This document shows positions 35,259 to 43,143 of a stretch of 64,000 nt of DNA, piece by piece. Below the pieces are notes generated by a model. That model did not search any database and was not told the origin of the DNA. It saw only the letters and a program-made list of their open reading frames with translations. The stretch lies in the NCBI RefSeq assembly GCF_014203755.1, contig NZ_JACHJS010000001.1:1798001-1862000 (forward strand). Direction: 5' to 3'. Both the position numbers and the translations under genes were made by a program. Each line of letters begins with the position of its first letter. The stretch's first letter is position 1. Origin of the DNA: Saccharothrix violaceirubra (GTDB taxonomy: Bacteria > Actinomycetota > Actinomycetes > Mycobacteriales > Pseudonocardiaceae).

Positions 35259-35784
35259 AGCGCCCCGATCGAGTGGCGTGTTCGACGAACTTCGCCCATG
35301 GGCTACGCGATGGACGGCCCGTTCGTGGTCGGAGTCTCGCTGTTCGGTCCTGTGTCGTAGATCGACAGGTTCCAGGGCGAGTCCGTTGTCGAGCGCAACC
35401 TCAGTGGCGCCCTCGGTACTGGAGGCATCCTGTTCGGTGGCTCTCGTGTTCATGAAGACGGGTGCCGGAGACCGGTGTCGATGGCACGGTTGTCGTGACC
35501 GTCGACTCAACCGGCTTGCCGGTGGACATCCGACTCACCACGCTGAGCATCGCCGGACGGTCTGGCTCACCGTCAAGGCGGACAGGACGAGCGGTGATAA
35601 CGCGACGGAGCAAGATCGGGAGCAGCGGACGACAAGAAGTCAGACAAGGAACCGGGGCACAGGCAACGTGGGTAGGCCAAGGGGGCGGATATCGCTTCAG
35701 AGCGAATATCCGCGTTCCCCATGACCGTGCGCAGTCCCGCTCCTATCCTCGGTCCGGCTGACACGACACGAGGCGGGGAGCGAC
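35259..35784. other. Gap with relics between duplicated block 1 and the T7SS-like operon
   Basis: About 525 bases. The first 70 bases are similar to the sequence after the block 2 copy (40226-40300), so the duplication extends here. A YbaB-like relic lies near 35462-35560. Nothing else is recognisable; the putative operon promoter must lie before 35785. Confidence 0.5.
35462..35560 (+). pseudogene. Relic of a YbaB/EbfC-like gene
   Basis: The translated segment GTVVVTVDSTGLPVDIRLT closely parallels GLAQVTVDSTGAMVDLRLT of the intact YbaB-like gene 300 bases downstream. The surrounding sequence in this frame does not resemble the family and there is no intact start. It is probably the remnant of a duplicated copy; boundaries are approximate. 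Confidence 0.55.
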
Positions 35785-36228
35785 GTGGCAGGAGGCATTC
35801 TCGATCCGGACGGCGCACGTGACCGTCTTGAGGCATGGAAGGGGCGCATCGACAAACTTGCTGCCGACACGCAGGCGATGAGCGAGCGATTTCAGAACGT
35901 GCGGGTCACCGTGAATGATCAGAACGGACTCGCCCAGGTGACGGTCGACTCGACCGGTGCGATGGTGGACCTGCGGCTCACCGACCGGATCCACCGGGTT
36001 CCGCCGGACGAGGTGGCGCGGGCGATCCTGACGACGCTGGGTCAAGCGCGGGGCGAGCTGGCCGACCGGTCTCGGGAGATCATCACGGACACGGTCGGCG
36101 ACTCGCCGGCAGCGCGGGCCATCGCGGAGCGGGTCGGAAACCGGCTGCGTGGCAACGAAAGTGCCCGTGTGGTCTCACAAGACGAGGACGACGGCAACGA
36201 CTCGCGCACCTACCTCAGGGAGCGGTGA
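35785..36228 (+). CDS. YbaB/EbfC-family protein
   Basis: A 147-residue protein with the YbaB/EbfC pattern: coiled N-terminus (ARDRLEAWKGRIDKLAADTQAMSERFQNV), then beta-rich VTVNDQNGLAQVTVDSTGAMVDLRLTDRI and PPDEVARAILTTLGQARGEL, with an acidic tail. Classical YbaB binds DNA; in actinobacteria paralogues commonly head operons encoding type VII secretion substrates. Its stop overlaps a GTG and lies two bases before the EspC-like ATG. It is the first gene of a rightward operon. Confidence 0.8.
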   Translation: MAGGILDPDGARDRLEAWKGRIDKLAADTQAMSERFQNVRVTVNDQNGLAQVTVDSTGAMVDLRLTDRIHRVPPDEVARAILTTLGQARGELADRSREIITDTVGDSPAARAIAERVGNRLRGNESARVVSQDEDDGNDSRTYLRER

Positions 36229-36230
36229 CC

Positions 36231-36545
36231 ATGACGTTCCAAGTCGACGTCGAGCAGTTGCGCGCCCATGCGGCGAACGTCGCCGAAATCCAGGCGCGGT
36301 TCGCCGCGGTGAAGGCCGCGAGCGCACACATCACGCAGGATGGCCAGGCTTACGGGGTGTTGTGCGAGTGGATCTCCGGGGTGCTGGAAGGCAGGCACGC
36401 GGAGCAGGACGAGCTGATTGCCTACCAGGAGGAGACGCTCGACATCGTCGTGACGACGCTGCTGGTCGGCTCGGACGACTACGAGACCGTCGACGCGGAC
36501 AACGCGAGCCTCGTGCGTGCGGCGGGCGAGGGAGGGCCGTCATGA
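36231..36545 (+). CDS. EspC-like ESX secretion-associated protein
   Basis: A 104-residue helical-hairpin protein. MTFQVDVEQLRAHAANVAEIQARFAAVKAA is followed by DGQAYGVLCEWISGVLEGRH and DIVVTTLLVGSDDYETVDADNASL, the pattern of ESX-1 secretion-associated (EspC/DUF2580) proteins. YETVD fits the YxxxD/E secretion signal. I chose ATG 36231 with AGGGAG upstream; GTG 36225 is possible. The last four bases overlap the next gene. Confidence 0.78.
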   Translation: MTFQVDVEQLRAHAANVAEIQARFAAVKAASAHITQDGQAYGVLCEWISGVLEGRHAEQDELIAYQEETLDIVVTTLLVGSDDYETVDADNASLVRAAGEGGPS

Positions 36546-37237
36546 CCGATCTGGTGGCTCCCGTCGGGTCGTCGCATGAGGTGTGGACCGGCTCTGGGAT
36601 CGCCGACAGCATCGAGGGGCTCGTCGATGCCATCAAGTCGGACGGCTGGGTCGACGACCTGCTCGCCGGGACGGGTGCTGCCGTGGAGGTCGCCGCCTTC
36701 GCGCTCGACCCGATCAACGGCCTGTTGTCCAACGGGCTCGGCTGGGCGATCGAGTACTTCGAGCCGTTGCGGGAGATGCTCGACGAGCTCACCGGCAAGC
36801 CGGACGTCGTCAGGTCGCACGTCACGACCTGGGAGAACATGGCCAAAGAACTGTATGGCATGTCTGAGGACCTCAAGTCGTGCGTCGAGGCGGACATCCC
36901 TGACTGGCACGGCGCGGCGGCGGATGCCTACCGGGCCAAGATGGCGAAGAACGTCGAGGCCATCGGCGCGCTGGGAGCGATCTCCGCGGCGATGGCCGTG
37001 GCCACCGAGGGCGCGGGCAACCTGGTGGAGATGACCCGCGAGATCGTCCGTGACCTGATCGCCGACCTGGTGGCCAGGGTGATCGTGTGGGCGGTCGAGG
37101 CGATCTTCGTGGTGACGATCCCGCTCATCGCCTCGCAGATCGTCGCGGCCGTGGTCAAGTGGGCAGGTCGCATCCTCACCTACACGATGGCGCTGATCAA
37201 CAGTCTCACCAGTCTGACGAAGCTCCTGAACGGGTAG
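36542..37237 (+). CDS. WXG100-like protein with hydrophobic C-terminus
   Basis: A 231-residue protein. A helical region carries LYGMSEDLKSCVEADIPDWHGAAADAYRAKMAKN, with W-H-G in the turn of a WXG-like hairpin and YGMSE matching YxxxD/E. The C-terminal about 75 residues are hydrophobic (LIADLVARVIVWAVEAIFVV, TIPLIASQIVAAVVKWAG), suggesting a membrane-inserting segment. It is a probable T7SS substrate or scaffold. ATG 36542 overlaps the EspC-like stop by four bases. Confidence 0.72.
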   Translation: MTDLVAPVGSSHEVWTGSGIADSIEGLVDAIKSDGWVDDLLAGTGAAVEVAAFALDPINGLLSNGLGWAIEYFEPLREMLDELTGKPDVVRSHVTTWENMAKELYGMSEDLKSCVEADIPDWHGAAADAYRAKMAKNVEAIGALGAISAAMAVATEGAGNLVEMTREIVRDLIADLVARVIVWAVEAIFVVTIPLIASQIVAAVVKWAGRILTYTMALINSLTSLTKLLNG

Positions 37238-37242
37238 GGGAG

Positions 37243-37698
37243 ATGCGGACACTGCTGCTCCTGTTGTTGCTCCTACGGTTCGCGCTGCACAAGAAGTCAC
37301 CCAAACCTGGCCCTCCTCCCGGCGGGCCTCGGCAGCCGGGCAAACCGTCGCGGCAACACGGGGCCGTCGACGCGGGCGCGGGCATGACCAGTGCCCAGCG
37401 GGCTACCCGCGACCTGGAGCAGGAGGCCAGGCCTACGGGCGTGACCTCCGACCGTGACGTGCACGGCCGGATGCGCACGGGCCAGCGACAAGTCGACGTG
37501 GATCACGTGTGGCAGAACGGCGAAATGTACATTCAGGGCGATGGGCAGATCGTCAAGGTCCTCCCCAACGGCGACGGCAATACTTATTCGGTCGTCGTCA
37601 GGGACATGTCCAACCCGTCCGGCGCACCGACCACCGTGCTCGACGCGCTGACCGAGAGCCAGTTGCAGAGCCGCATCGATCGTGGGTGGTGGGAATGA
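37243..37698 (+). CDS. Putative small toxin-like protein of the T7SS module
   Basis: A 151-residue protein. It starts with a Leu-rich segment (MRTLLLLLLLLRFALHKK), continues with a Pro/Gly linker (residues 20-45), a basic region, and a compact C-terminal domain (about 80-151; VDVDHVWQNGEMYIQGDGQIVKVLP, YSVVVRDMSN, ending LQSRIDRGWW) of alternating strands reminiscent of small RNase-like toxin folds. No catalytic motif can be assigned. The next gene starts within its stop codon, an arrangement typical of toxin-immunity pairs (inference). Start ATG 37243, preceded by AGGGGAG. Confidence 0.6.
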   Translation: MRTLLLLLLLLRFALHKKSPKPGPPPGGPRQPGKPSRQHGAVDAGAGMTSAQRATRDLEQEARPTGVTSDRDVHGRMRTGQRQVDVDHVWQNGEMYIQGDGQIVKVLPNGDGNTYSVVVRDMSNPSGAPTTVLDALTESQLQSRIDRGWWE

Positions 37699-38066
37699 CC
37701 TTGCCCGAGCAGGCGACCAGGACGACGGTCGGTGAGGTGTGGCGGGCCGTGATCGACGGCAGTCTCGGCAGGGACGAGGCCCACCGCTGGGCGGCTCGTT
37801 GGATCGAGGCCGATGACGCGGAGGTCCTCGATCGGATGGTGTTGTCGGCGCTTCAGCGGTTGCACGGGTTCGACCTGGTGTGGACGGACCTGGCGCGGAC
37901 CACCGTTCGGCACGGGGGTTCCGAGGCGTACGTGCACTCGGCGAGTGACATCCGGCAGGCGCTCACGGCCTGGCAGGACGACTGCCGCAGCTACGATGCG
38001 GATCCCGTCGGGCACATCCAGCGCAAGAAGGCCGCGGCCCGTGCCGCGGTTCAGGGTGACCGTTAG
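37695..38066 (+). CDS. Putative immunity-like protein
   Basis: A 123-residue soluble protein (TVGEVWRAVIDGSLGRDEAHRWAARWIEADDAEVLDRMVLSALQRL, then FDLVWTDLARTTVRHGG). It overlaps the preceding gene by four bases. The size, acidity and coupling fit an immunity protein, but no family is recognised. Confidence 0.6.
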   Translation: MTLPEQATRTTVGEVWRAVIDGSLGRDEAHRWAARWIEADDAEVLDRMVLSALQRLHGFDLVWTDLARTTVRHGGSEAYVHSASDIRQALTAWQDDCRSYDADPVGHIQRKKAAARAAVQGDR

Positions 38067-38270
38067 CGCTATCCGACAAGGAGTCGCGGGACGAGCAAAG
38101 GTGGATGGTATGGCTCCTCGTCCCAGTCAGGGACCTGTCCGGCTTTTTGCACTCGACGAGGCTTCTCATACGTCGCTGCTCGGTCTGCTCGACGGAGTCA
38201 TGCCCGATAAAGCCCGGCTACCGTGCGTAAGACTGGCGCACGACCAAGTCGTGGAGTGATCGCGTTGGGG

Positions 38271-38495
38271 ATGCTTGTGTACTTGCACAAGAAGAACGAG
38301 TCCGGCGCCGAGGTACGCTACCGCTTCCACGCCGACCGCGAAGTGGACCGATACCTGATGCTGGACAAGCGTGCGGAGACCATCCAGCCTGCGGACGGCG
38401 ATCACGACGGAGTCTTCCAGGCGGCTGCGGGCAAGCTCGCCAGGGCCTGGGTCGACACGAAGGCCGCCCCGGATCGGCTGATCCATCAAAGCTGA
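38271..38495 (+). CDS. Small hypothetical protein
   Basis: A 74-residue protein beginning MLVYLHKKNESGAEVRYRFH, then VDRYLMLDKRAETIQPADGD and VFQAAAGKLARAWVDTKAAP. Its composition is that of a real soluble protein; the frame continues upstream to 38223 but that part is less convincing. It could be a further immunity or accessory protein of the module. Between 38067 and 38270 I see only a weak 50-codon frame (38109-38259). Confidence 0.5.
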   Translation: MLVYLHKKNESGAEVRYRFHADREVDRYLMLDKRAETIQPADGDHDGVFQAAAGKLARAWVDTKAAPDRLIHQS

Positions 38496-38584
38496 CCGGC
38501 AGGAAACGCCACATTGAACCCGTGCCGTCACGGGGGAACGCCGATTTGCCGGACATGAGATTCCGATACCTCGGTGACCGGCCG

Positions 38585-39181
38585 TCAGTCGCCCAGGTTC
38601 CCGATGATGATCGCGGCCAGGCGTTCCGATGCCTGGCAGGACTTTCCGGTCTTCTCAGTGTCCTCATCGCCGAGGCGGACTTGGGTGAAAATGGCGTCCT
38701 TGCTCGATGTCTTCACCCCGGTTCCGCACTTAAGAGTGCCATCGGTGCTGTCAGTGCTGTATGCCTCCCTGCCGCCAACGGTCGTCGTTTTGAAAACTGG
38801 ATCCATTTTTACGTTCTCGATCATTGATTCCAGAGTGGAGCCCTTGGTGGCCAGTGACAGAGTATATGTGTTGTCCCTGGTGGGATCCTGTGCCGACCAG
38901 GTGCAGGTGGGGCCGAGCGGTCCCGACCCTTGTTTTGCGGGCTTGAGGTTTCCGAGTGTGGCGAGTTGGTCTGGTTTGATGAGGTCGCAGGGTTTGTCGG
39001 TGTATTTGGTGATGTCCAGGTCGTTGTCGGAGGGCTGCTGGTCCCCGCTGGGGGACGACGTGTGGACAGCCGGTCTATGACTGGCTGCGGCGGGAGTGCC
39101 TTCGGTGGTGGACTTCGAGCACGCGGAGAGCATCATGATGGAGACAGCGGCGAGGGTCGCCGCCCCGAGCTTGCTGTTCAC
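38585..39181 (-). CDS. DUF3558-family lipoprotein, block 2, second copy
   Basis: A 198-residue lipoprotein with GTG start and lipobox MMLSAC. The DUF3558 domain (LDITKYTDKPCDLIKPDQLA, PTCTWSAQDPTRDNTYTLSL, CGTGVKTSSKDAIF, CQASERLAAIIIGNLGD) is closely similar to the copies at 34200 and 39188. It corresponds in position to the copy destroyed by IS30 in block 1. Six bases separate it from its upstream sister. Confidence 0.88.
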   Translation of the reverse strand: MNSKLGAATLAAVSIMMLSACSKSTTEGTPAAASHRPAVHTSSPSGDQQPSDNDLDITKYTDKPCDLIKPDQLATLGNLKPAKQGSGPLGPTCTWSAQDPTRDNTYTLSLATKGSTLESMIENVKMDPVFKTTTVGGREAYSTDSTDGTLKCGTGVKTSSKDAIFTQVRLGDEDTEKTGKSCQASERLAAIIIGNLGD

Positions 39182-39187
39182 AGTGGG

Positions 39188-39787
39188 TCAGCCGCCCAGG
39201 TTCCCGATGATGATCGCGGCTAGGCGTTCCGATGCCTGGCAGGACTTGCCGGTCTTCTCGGTGTCTTTCTCGCCGAGGCTGACTTGGGCGAGTATGGCGT
39301 CTTTGCTTGAGGTCTTGACTCCGGTTGCGCAATCGCGGGTTCCGTCGGTGCCGTCGGTGCTGTAGGCATCCCGACCGGTGATGGTCGTGGTCTTGAAAAT
39401 CGTTCGATCTTTGACGTTCTCGCGCATTTTTTCCAGAGTTGAGCCCTTGGTGACTAGCGACAGAGCGTAAGTGTTGTCCTTGATGGAATTCTGACCCAGC
39501 CAGGTGCAGGTGGGGCCTAGAGGGCCTGCCCCCTGTTTAGCTGGCTTGAAGTTGCCGAGTGTGGCGAGTTGGTCGGGTTTGATCAGGTCGCAGGGTTTGT
39601 CGGCGTATTTGGTGATGTCCAGGTCGTTGCCGGATGGCTGTTTTTCCTCGCTAGGAGAAGGGGTCTGTTTCGTCGTTGCCAGACTGGTGGCTGGAGCAGG
39701 ATTGCCTTCGGTGGTGGTTTTCGAGCACGCGGTAAACATCATGATGGAGACTGTGGCGAGGGCCGCTGCCCCGAGCTTCCTGTTCAA
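39188..39787 (-). CDS. DUF3558-family lipoprotein, block 2, first copy
   Basis: A 199-residue lipoprotein with lipobox MMFTAC and the same domain (LDITKYADKPCDLIKPDQLATLG, PTCTWLGQNSIKDNTYALSL, DCATGVKTSSKDAIL, CQASERLAAIIIGNLGG). The translated start in this copy is TTG 39787 by the frame; six bases upstream ends the helical gene, so translation is likely coupled. The N-terminal linker differs most between copies, while the C-terminal 30 residues are nearly invariant. Confidence 0.87.
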   Translation of the reverse strand: MNRKLGAAALATVSIMMFTACSKTTTEGNPAPATSLATTKQTPSPSEEKQPSGNDLDITKYADKPCDLIKPDQLATLGNFKPAKQGAGPLGPTCTWLGQNSIKDNTYALSLVTKGSTLEKMRENVKDRTIFKTTTITGRDAYSTDGTDGTRDCATGVKTSSKDAILAQVSLGEKDTEKTGKSCQASERLAAIIIGNLGG

Positions 39788-39793
39788 GGCGCG

Positions 39794-40225
39794 TCAGCCC
39801 TTCAGTCCATGCTCGGCGGAGTTTTCAGTGGTTTCGTACTGGAGTAGTGCCGCTTCAATGTTCTTGATGGTCTTTTCGAGTGCGTCGCGAGCCTGGGTGT
39901 TGGCCCACATGTAGCCTCCGGGCTCGGTGCCAGCCGCTTTACGGATCGCGAGTGTCGCGAAGGCACTGTACAAATCCTTGCGGGGAGACTCGGCCTGGAT
40001 GAGTTGCTCTCCTGCTAGCGCAAGTTCTGTCAACTTGTCTTTTGCGGCCTCGAGTCCTTCGATGAGCTTGCGGGCCTGGGCGGGGTCGACGCTGAACTTC
40101 GTCTGGGTTCCGACCAAGGAGCTGCCGGCTGCGCCGCCGGTCACTGTCTCGGCTATGAAGTCGACCTTGCCGCCGCCGCCGTCCGCCTCGCGCACCGTCG
40201 TGCTCCCCTCGACCGTCATGACCAT
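39794..40225 (-). CDS. Helical T7SS-substrate-like protein, block 2
   Basis: A 143-residue protein, paralogue of the block 1 gene at 34806: MVMTVEGSTTVREADGG, then KVDFIAETVTGGAAGSSLVG, TKFSVDPAQARKLIEGLEAA, two helices, and the C-terminal IEAALLQYETTENSAEHGLKG. YETTE fits the YxxxD/E signal. It is the first gene of a three-gene unit with two lipoproteins. No other family assignment can be made by eye. Confidence 0.65.
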   Translation of the reverse strand: MVMTVEGSTTVREADGGGGKVDFIAETVTGGAAGSSLVGTQTKFSVDPAQARKLIEGLEAAKDKLTELALAGEQLIQAESPRKDLYSAFATLAIRKAAGTEPGGYMWANTQARDALEKTIKNIEAALLQYETTENSAEHGLKG

Positions 40226-40320
40226 GACTACGTCTCGATGATGGCATAACGCCCTGATCGGGTTGTGCGTTCGAGCAACTTCGTCCGTGGCCGGGCCGAT
40301 GGGTGGGTGCTTCGGGCGGA

Positions 40321-40470
40321 TCAGTTGGTCAGGTTCGTGACGATGATCGCGGTCGGTCGTGTGGACTCCCGGCGGGCCTGGTCTGGTTCCGGGGTGCCCG
40401 CGAGCAGGTTGGTCTGGGTGTGGAAGGCGTCCTTGGTCGATGGCTTGACCGGGATATTCGGGCCGGTTGA
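40321..40470 (-). pseudogene. C-terminal relic of a DUF3558 lipoprotein gene
   Basis: The minus-strand translation ends VKPSTKDAFHTQTNLLAGTP, then on to TAIIVTNLTN and a stop, paralleling VKTSSKDAI...LAAIIIGNLGG of the intact copies. An in-frame stop lies upstream (near 40490) and no start or lipobox is present. It is a more diverged, decayed family member. The remaining sequence between 40471 and 40741 shows no gene I can support. Confidence 0.6.
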
Positions 40471-40741
40471 GGTGCTGAACGGGCCTGAAGATCAGGCGGG
40501 GTGTTGGTGTTTCGCTGACGGAGGGTGAGAAGGGTGGGTATCGGGGCGTTTCGGTCGCCCGGTGTTGGGCCGTTCGGGGTCAGGTTGATGACTGTGAGTG
40601 GCATCGAGGGTGGGTGGGCATAGTGTTCGCGACGTGATTTTTGCCCACATGGACGAAGATGCCGCAGCACTCGACTCGTCGGACGTTCTGAAGGCGGTGG
40701 CTGTGGAAGTCTGGTGAGAGGTGGGTCCGTCGGACGTGAAA

Positions 40742-40774
40742 GTGCCGCGCCCACGCAACGCGTGGACGCGGCAC
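40742..40774 (-). terminator. Terminator hairpin after the DUF397 gene
   Basis: GTGCCGCG-C-CCACGC (40742-40756) pairs with GCGTGG-A-CGCGGCAC (40760-40774) with one mismatch and an AAC loop. It lies nine bases beyond the DUF397 stop codon on the leftward transcript. Confidence 0.7.
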
Positions 40775-40782
40775 CTCGTAGA

Positions 40783-40956
40783 TCAACTCTGTCGTGCGAC
40801 CCGCGTCAGGAAGCGGGACATTGTTGCGTCGGAGAAACGGAGGACCGCGGCAGGGTTCTTGGTGTCCCGGATGGCGGTCAGGGTGCTGTCAATCTCGACG
40901 CAGTTCGTGTTTGCGCCGCTGTGTCTGGACTTCCGCCAGCGGGGTGCGGTGCTCAT
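40783..40956 (-). CDS. DUF397 protein
   Basis: A 57-residue protein with the classic DUF397 layout: MSTAPRWRKSRHSGANTNCV, then EIDSTLTAIRDTKNPAAVLRF and a short tail. DUF397 proteins pair with Scr1-type XRE regulators in actinomycetes, acting as antagonistic partners in development-linked or toxin-antitoxin-like modules. The ATG overlaps the stop of the XRE gene (ATGA), so translation is coupled. Confidence 0.85.
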   Translation of the reverse strand: MSTAPRWRKSRHSGANTNCVEIDSTLTAIRDTKNPAAVLRFSDATMSRFLTRVARQS

Positions 40957-41807
40957 TCGGTCCCTTTCTTCATTCGTCGTGCCTCGTGCTCGATGAGGTC
41001 GATTGTTGCTTCTTCGCTCATCGACATGTCCCGCACCCTCCGCGCGGCGTCCTCGAAGTCCGCGACGTCGTGATCATCCTGGATGAACAGTCCCGACACG
41101 CGGTTCTCCAGGTGGACGACCGACCTCCCGGCGGCGATGGTCAGGACCGTGAACGGCCCGTAGAGCCCGTCGTGCCAGTCGGTCTCCACTGGGAAGGCTC
41201 GGAGTTCCACGTTGTCCAGTCTGGCCATCCCGAGCAGATGGTCCAACTGATCAGCCATCACGTCGGGTCCGCCTACCGACTGGCGGAGTACGTTCGCGCT
41301 GATCAGCGCCGTGAACTTGATCGGATTGGGCCGCGTCAGGATTTCGCGGCGGCCCATCCTGATCGCGACTCGGGTCTCGATCTCGTTGTCGGGTACGCGC
41401 GCGGCACGCATCACGGCTCGTGTGTAACCGCTGGACTGGAGGAGGCCGGGGATCACCAGTGGGTTGACGTCCACAACGACGCCGGCCAACTGCTCCAGTT
41501 GCAGGAGCGCGTCAAGCTGCGTCCTCTGTTCGGGCATGCCGACGGCGACCCAGGCCGTCCCCGATGTGTTGTCTCCACGCGCCAAGGTGAGGATTTCCTC
41601 GCGGCGTTCACCGGTCACCCCGAGGGCGCCGAGGATGGCTGCCGCCAGTTCGGCCGTGGGTGGCCGTTCTCCGGTCTCGATGCGGCTCATCGTGCCGCTG
41701 TCGAGCCCCAGTTTACGTGCGAGGTTGCGTTGGGTCATCGACCGCGTCTCGCGTTCCGTACGGATTTTCGCGCCGAGCGCCATTGCTTTGGGAGTGCTGC
41801 GGACCAT
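40953..41807 (-). CDS. XRE-family regulator with DUF5753 (Scr1-type)
   Basis: A 284-residue protein. The N-terminal HTH_XRE domain (about 10-65) reads LGAKIRTERETRSMTQRNLARKLGLDSGTMSRIETGERPP. The DUF5753 domain (about 90-270) has MPEQRTQLDALLQLEQLAG, VNPLVIPGLLQSSGYTRAVM, LRQSVGGPDVMADQLDHLL and the end FEDAARRVRDMSMSEEATIDLI. It is coupled to the DUF397 gene downstream and divergent from a small protein gene. Probably autoregulated. Confidence 0.92.
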   Translation of the reverse strand: MVRSTPKAMALGAKIRTERETRSMTQRNLARKLGLDSGTMSRIETGERPPTAELAAAILGALGVTGERREEILTLARGDNTSGTAWVAVGMPEQRTQLDALLQLEQLAGVVVDVNPLVIPGLLQSSGYTRAVMRAARVPDNEIETRVAIRMGRREILTRPNPIKFTALISANVLRQSVGGPDVMADQLDHLLGMARLDNVELRAFPVETDWHDGLYGPFTVLTIAAGRSVVHLENRVSGLFIQDDHDVADFEDAARRVRDMSMSEEATIDLIEHEARRMKKGTE

Positions 41808-41939
41808 GCAGCGAATGATAGGGCTCCGGCCCGGTCCTGAAAAACGTTAGCTCATTCGGGGTATTGACCTATTCCGCATTGCGCAGACAAACTTTCGCTG
41901 CGCATCCATTGGAGTGAAATCCCTGGCAAGGAGTATCCC

Positions 41940-42128
41940 ATGAACCTGACCGGCAGTGTCCGACAGTCCTGCTACATCAAGATCTACGGGGACGCCCCGA
42001 TGAAGGTCCGGACGTCGCCGGACGAGATCGAGATCGGGTACGACGGCGACCTGGACCTGGTCCTGACCCACCTGGCCGCGACGAAGTTGCACGACCACCT
42101 CGTGGAGTACCTGGCCTCGATCGCCTGA
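41940..42128 (+). CDS. Small conserved-looking hypothetical protein
   Basis: A 62-residue protein (MNLTGSVRQSCYIKIYGDAP, then VRTSPDEIEIGYDGDLDLVLTHLAATKLHDHLVEYL). An AAGGAG ribosome-binding site lies eight bases before the ATG. It is divergent from the XRE gene and may be part of the same regulatory module. No family is recognised. Confidence 0.65.
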   Translation: MNLTGSVRQSCYIKIYGDAPMKVRTSPDEIEIGYDGDLDLVLTHLAATKLHDHLVEYLASIA

Positions 42129-42133
42129 CGCCC

Positions 42134-42378
42134 GTGCCCGAACGCGCCACGCAAAAACACGTCCGCTTACGCGGCGGGGGAGAGGCATTCCGGACGTTCG
42201 CCCGCAAAGCCGGCTACCGGTCCGACCACGCGCTGTCCCGGCGGTCGGCCTGAACCGCTCGACGGTGACCCGCGTGTGCGACGGCCGACTGCGCCCCGGG
42301 ATCTGTTTCGTCTCGGGTGTGCCGTCCGTGTTCGACGCCGCCCTCTTCCCCGTGTTGTTCGAGATAGTCGACGACTGA
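42134..42378 (+). pseudogene. Frameshifted small HTH regulator gene
   Basis: Frame 1 from GTG 42134 gives an HTH start (FRTFARKAGYRSDHALSR) and then hits TGA after RRSA. The shifted frame continues the same family (AVGLNRSTVTRVCDGRLRPG, then DAALFPVLFEIVDD and stop at 42378). Loss of one G in CGG(G)CGGTCGG near 42240 explains the break. Intact proteins of this type occur beside XRE/DUF397 modules in actinomycetes. The gene is five bases after the 62-residue gene. Confidence 0.65.
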
Positions 42379-42463
42379 ACCGAGGTGATGCCCGCAGGGT
42401 CCCGGGTGGTGGAGCCGCGTCCGGTGCACACCGGACGCGGCCCGTCGTCGATCAGCGCGTCGA

Positions 42464-42958
42464 TCAGATGCGCGGCGTCCCGGTCAACTGCCAGGTGTAG
42501 TCGCCCTTGCCGTCGTTGTTGATGTTGTACTTGACGGTGCCGTCGGCCGACCACGTCTTGGCGCTGCCCTTGCGCTTCCAGCTCGTGTAGCAGTAGTGGT
42601 CGCCGTTCTTCTGGTCGTTGATGCGGTCCTTCACGTTGCACGCGGCCCGCGACTGCGTGACGTCGTCGCGCTCCAGCCGCAGGTCGAAGTCGAACGTGTC
42701 GAACGCCTGGCCGACCGTGCCGATGGAGCCCCGGTTCCACTCCACGTGCGCGGTGGCGATGACGTCGGCGTCGTCCTGCCGCACGCACAACTCGATGTGC
42801 ACGGTCGGGTCGAGGTTGTTGGGGATGTCGAAGCTCTTGGTGCTGGTGCGACACGCGGACGGGGCGGCGTTCGCCGTTCCCGTCGTCGCGAACAGCGCGG
42901 CCAGTCCCAGCAGCGAAGCCCCTATCACGGCTCCTGCCCGACCTACTTTCCTGTTCAT
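42464..42958 (-). CDS. Secreted hypothetical protein
   Basis: A 164-residue protein with a clear signal peptide (VIGASLLGLAALFATTGTANA-A). The mature part (about 130 residues, four Cys) is beta-rich: SFDIPNNLDPTVHIELCVRQ, TAHVEWNRGSIGTVGQAFDTFDFDLRLERDD, YCYTSWKRKGSAKTWSADGTV, YTWQLTGTPRI. Similar exported proteins exist in actinomycetes without known function. The stretch 42379-42463 holds nothing recognisable. Confidence 0.75.
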   Translation of the reverse strand: MNRKVGRAGAVIGASLLGLAALFATTGTANAAPSACRTSTKSFDIPNNLDPTVHIELCVRQDDADVIATAHVEWNRGSIGTVGQAFDTFDFDLRLERDDVTQSRAACNVKDRINDQKNGDHYCYTSWKRKGSAKTWSADGTVKYNINNDGKGDYTWQLTGTPRI

Positions 42959-43143
42959 GATCCCTCCCCGGATCGATGACGTCGTGTACCTCGCTTACCA
43001 CCGTAGGGACGGTCGAAACCACGGGCATCCGGACTATTCCCGACCGGCGAATGTCGGGAGTCCCGAATGCGTGGGGAACATTCGGGGAGGGGACGGGGTT
43101 CCTCCGCGGTGAGACTTCGGAAGACTTCCTGAGGAGCGTTCGA

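Noticed and set aside
38109..38259. 50-codon frame between the immunity-like gene and the 74-residue gene
   Set aside because: No good ribosome-binding site, no recognisable features, and it overlaps the better-supported downstream frame.
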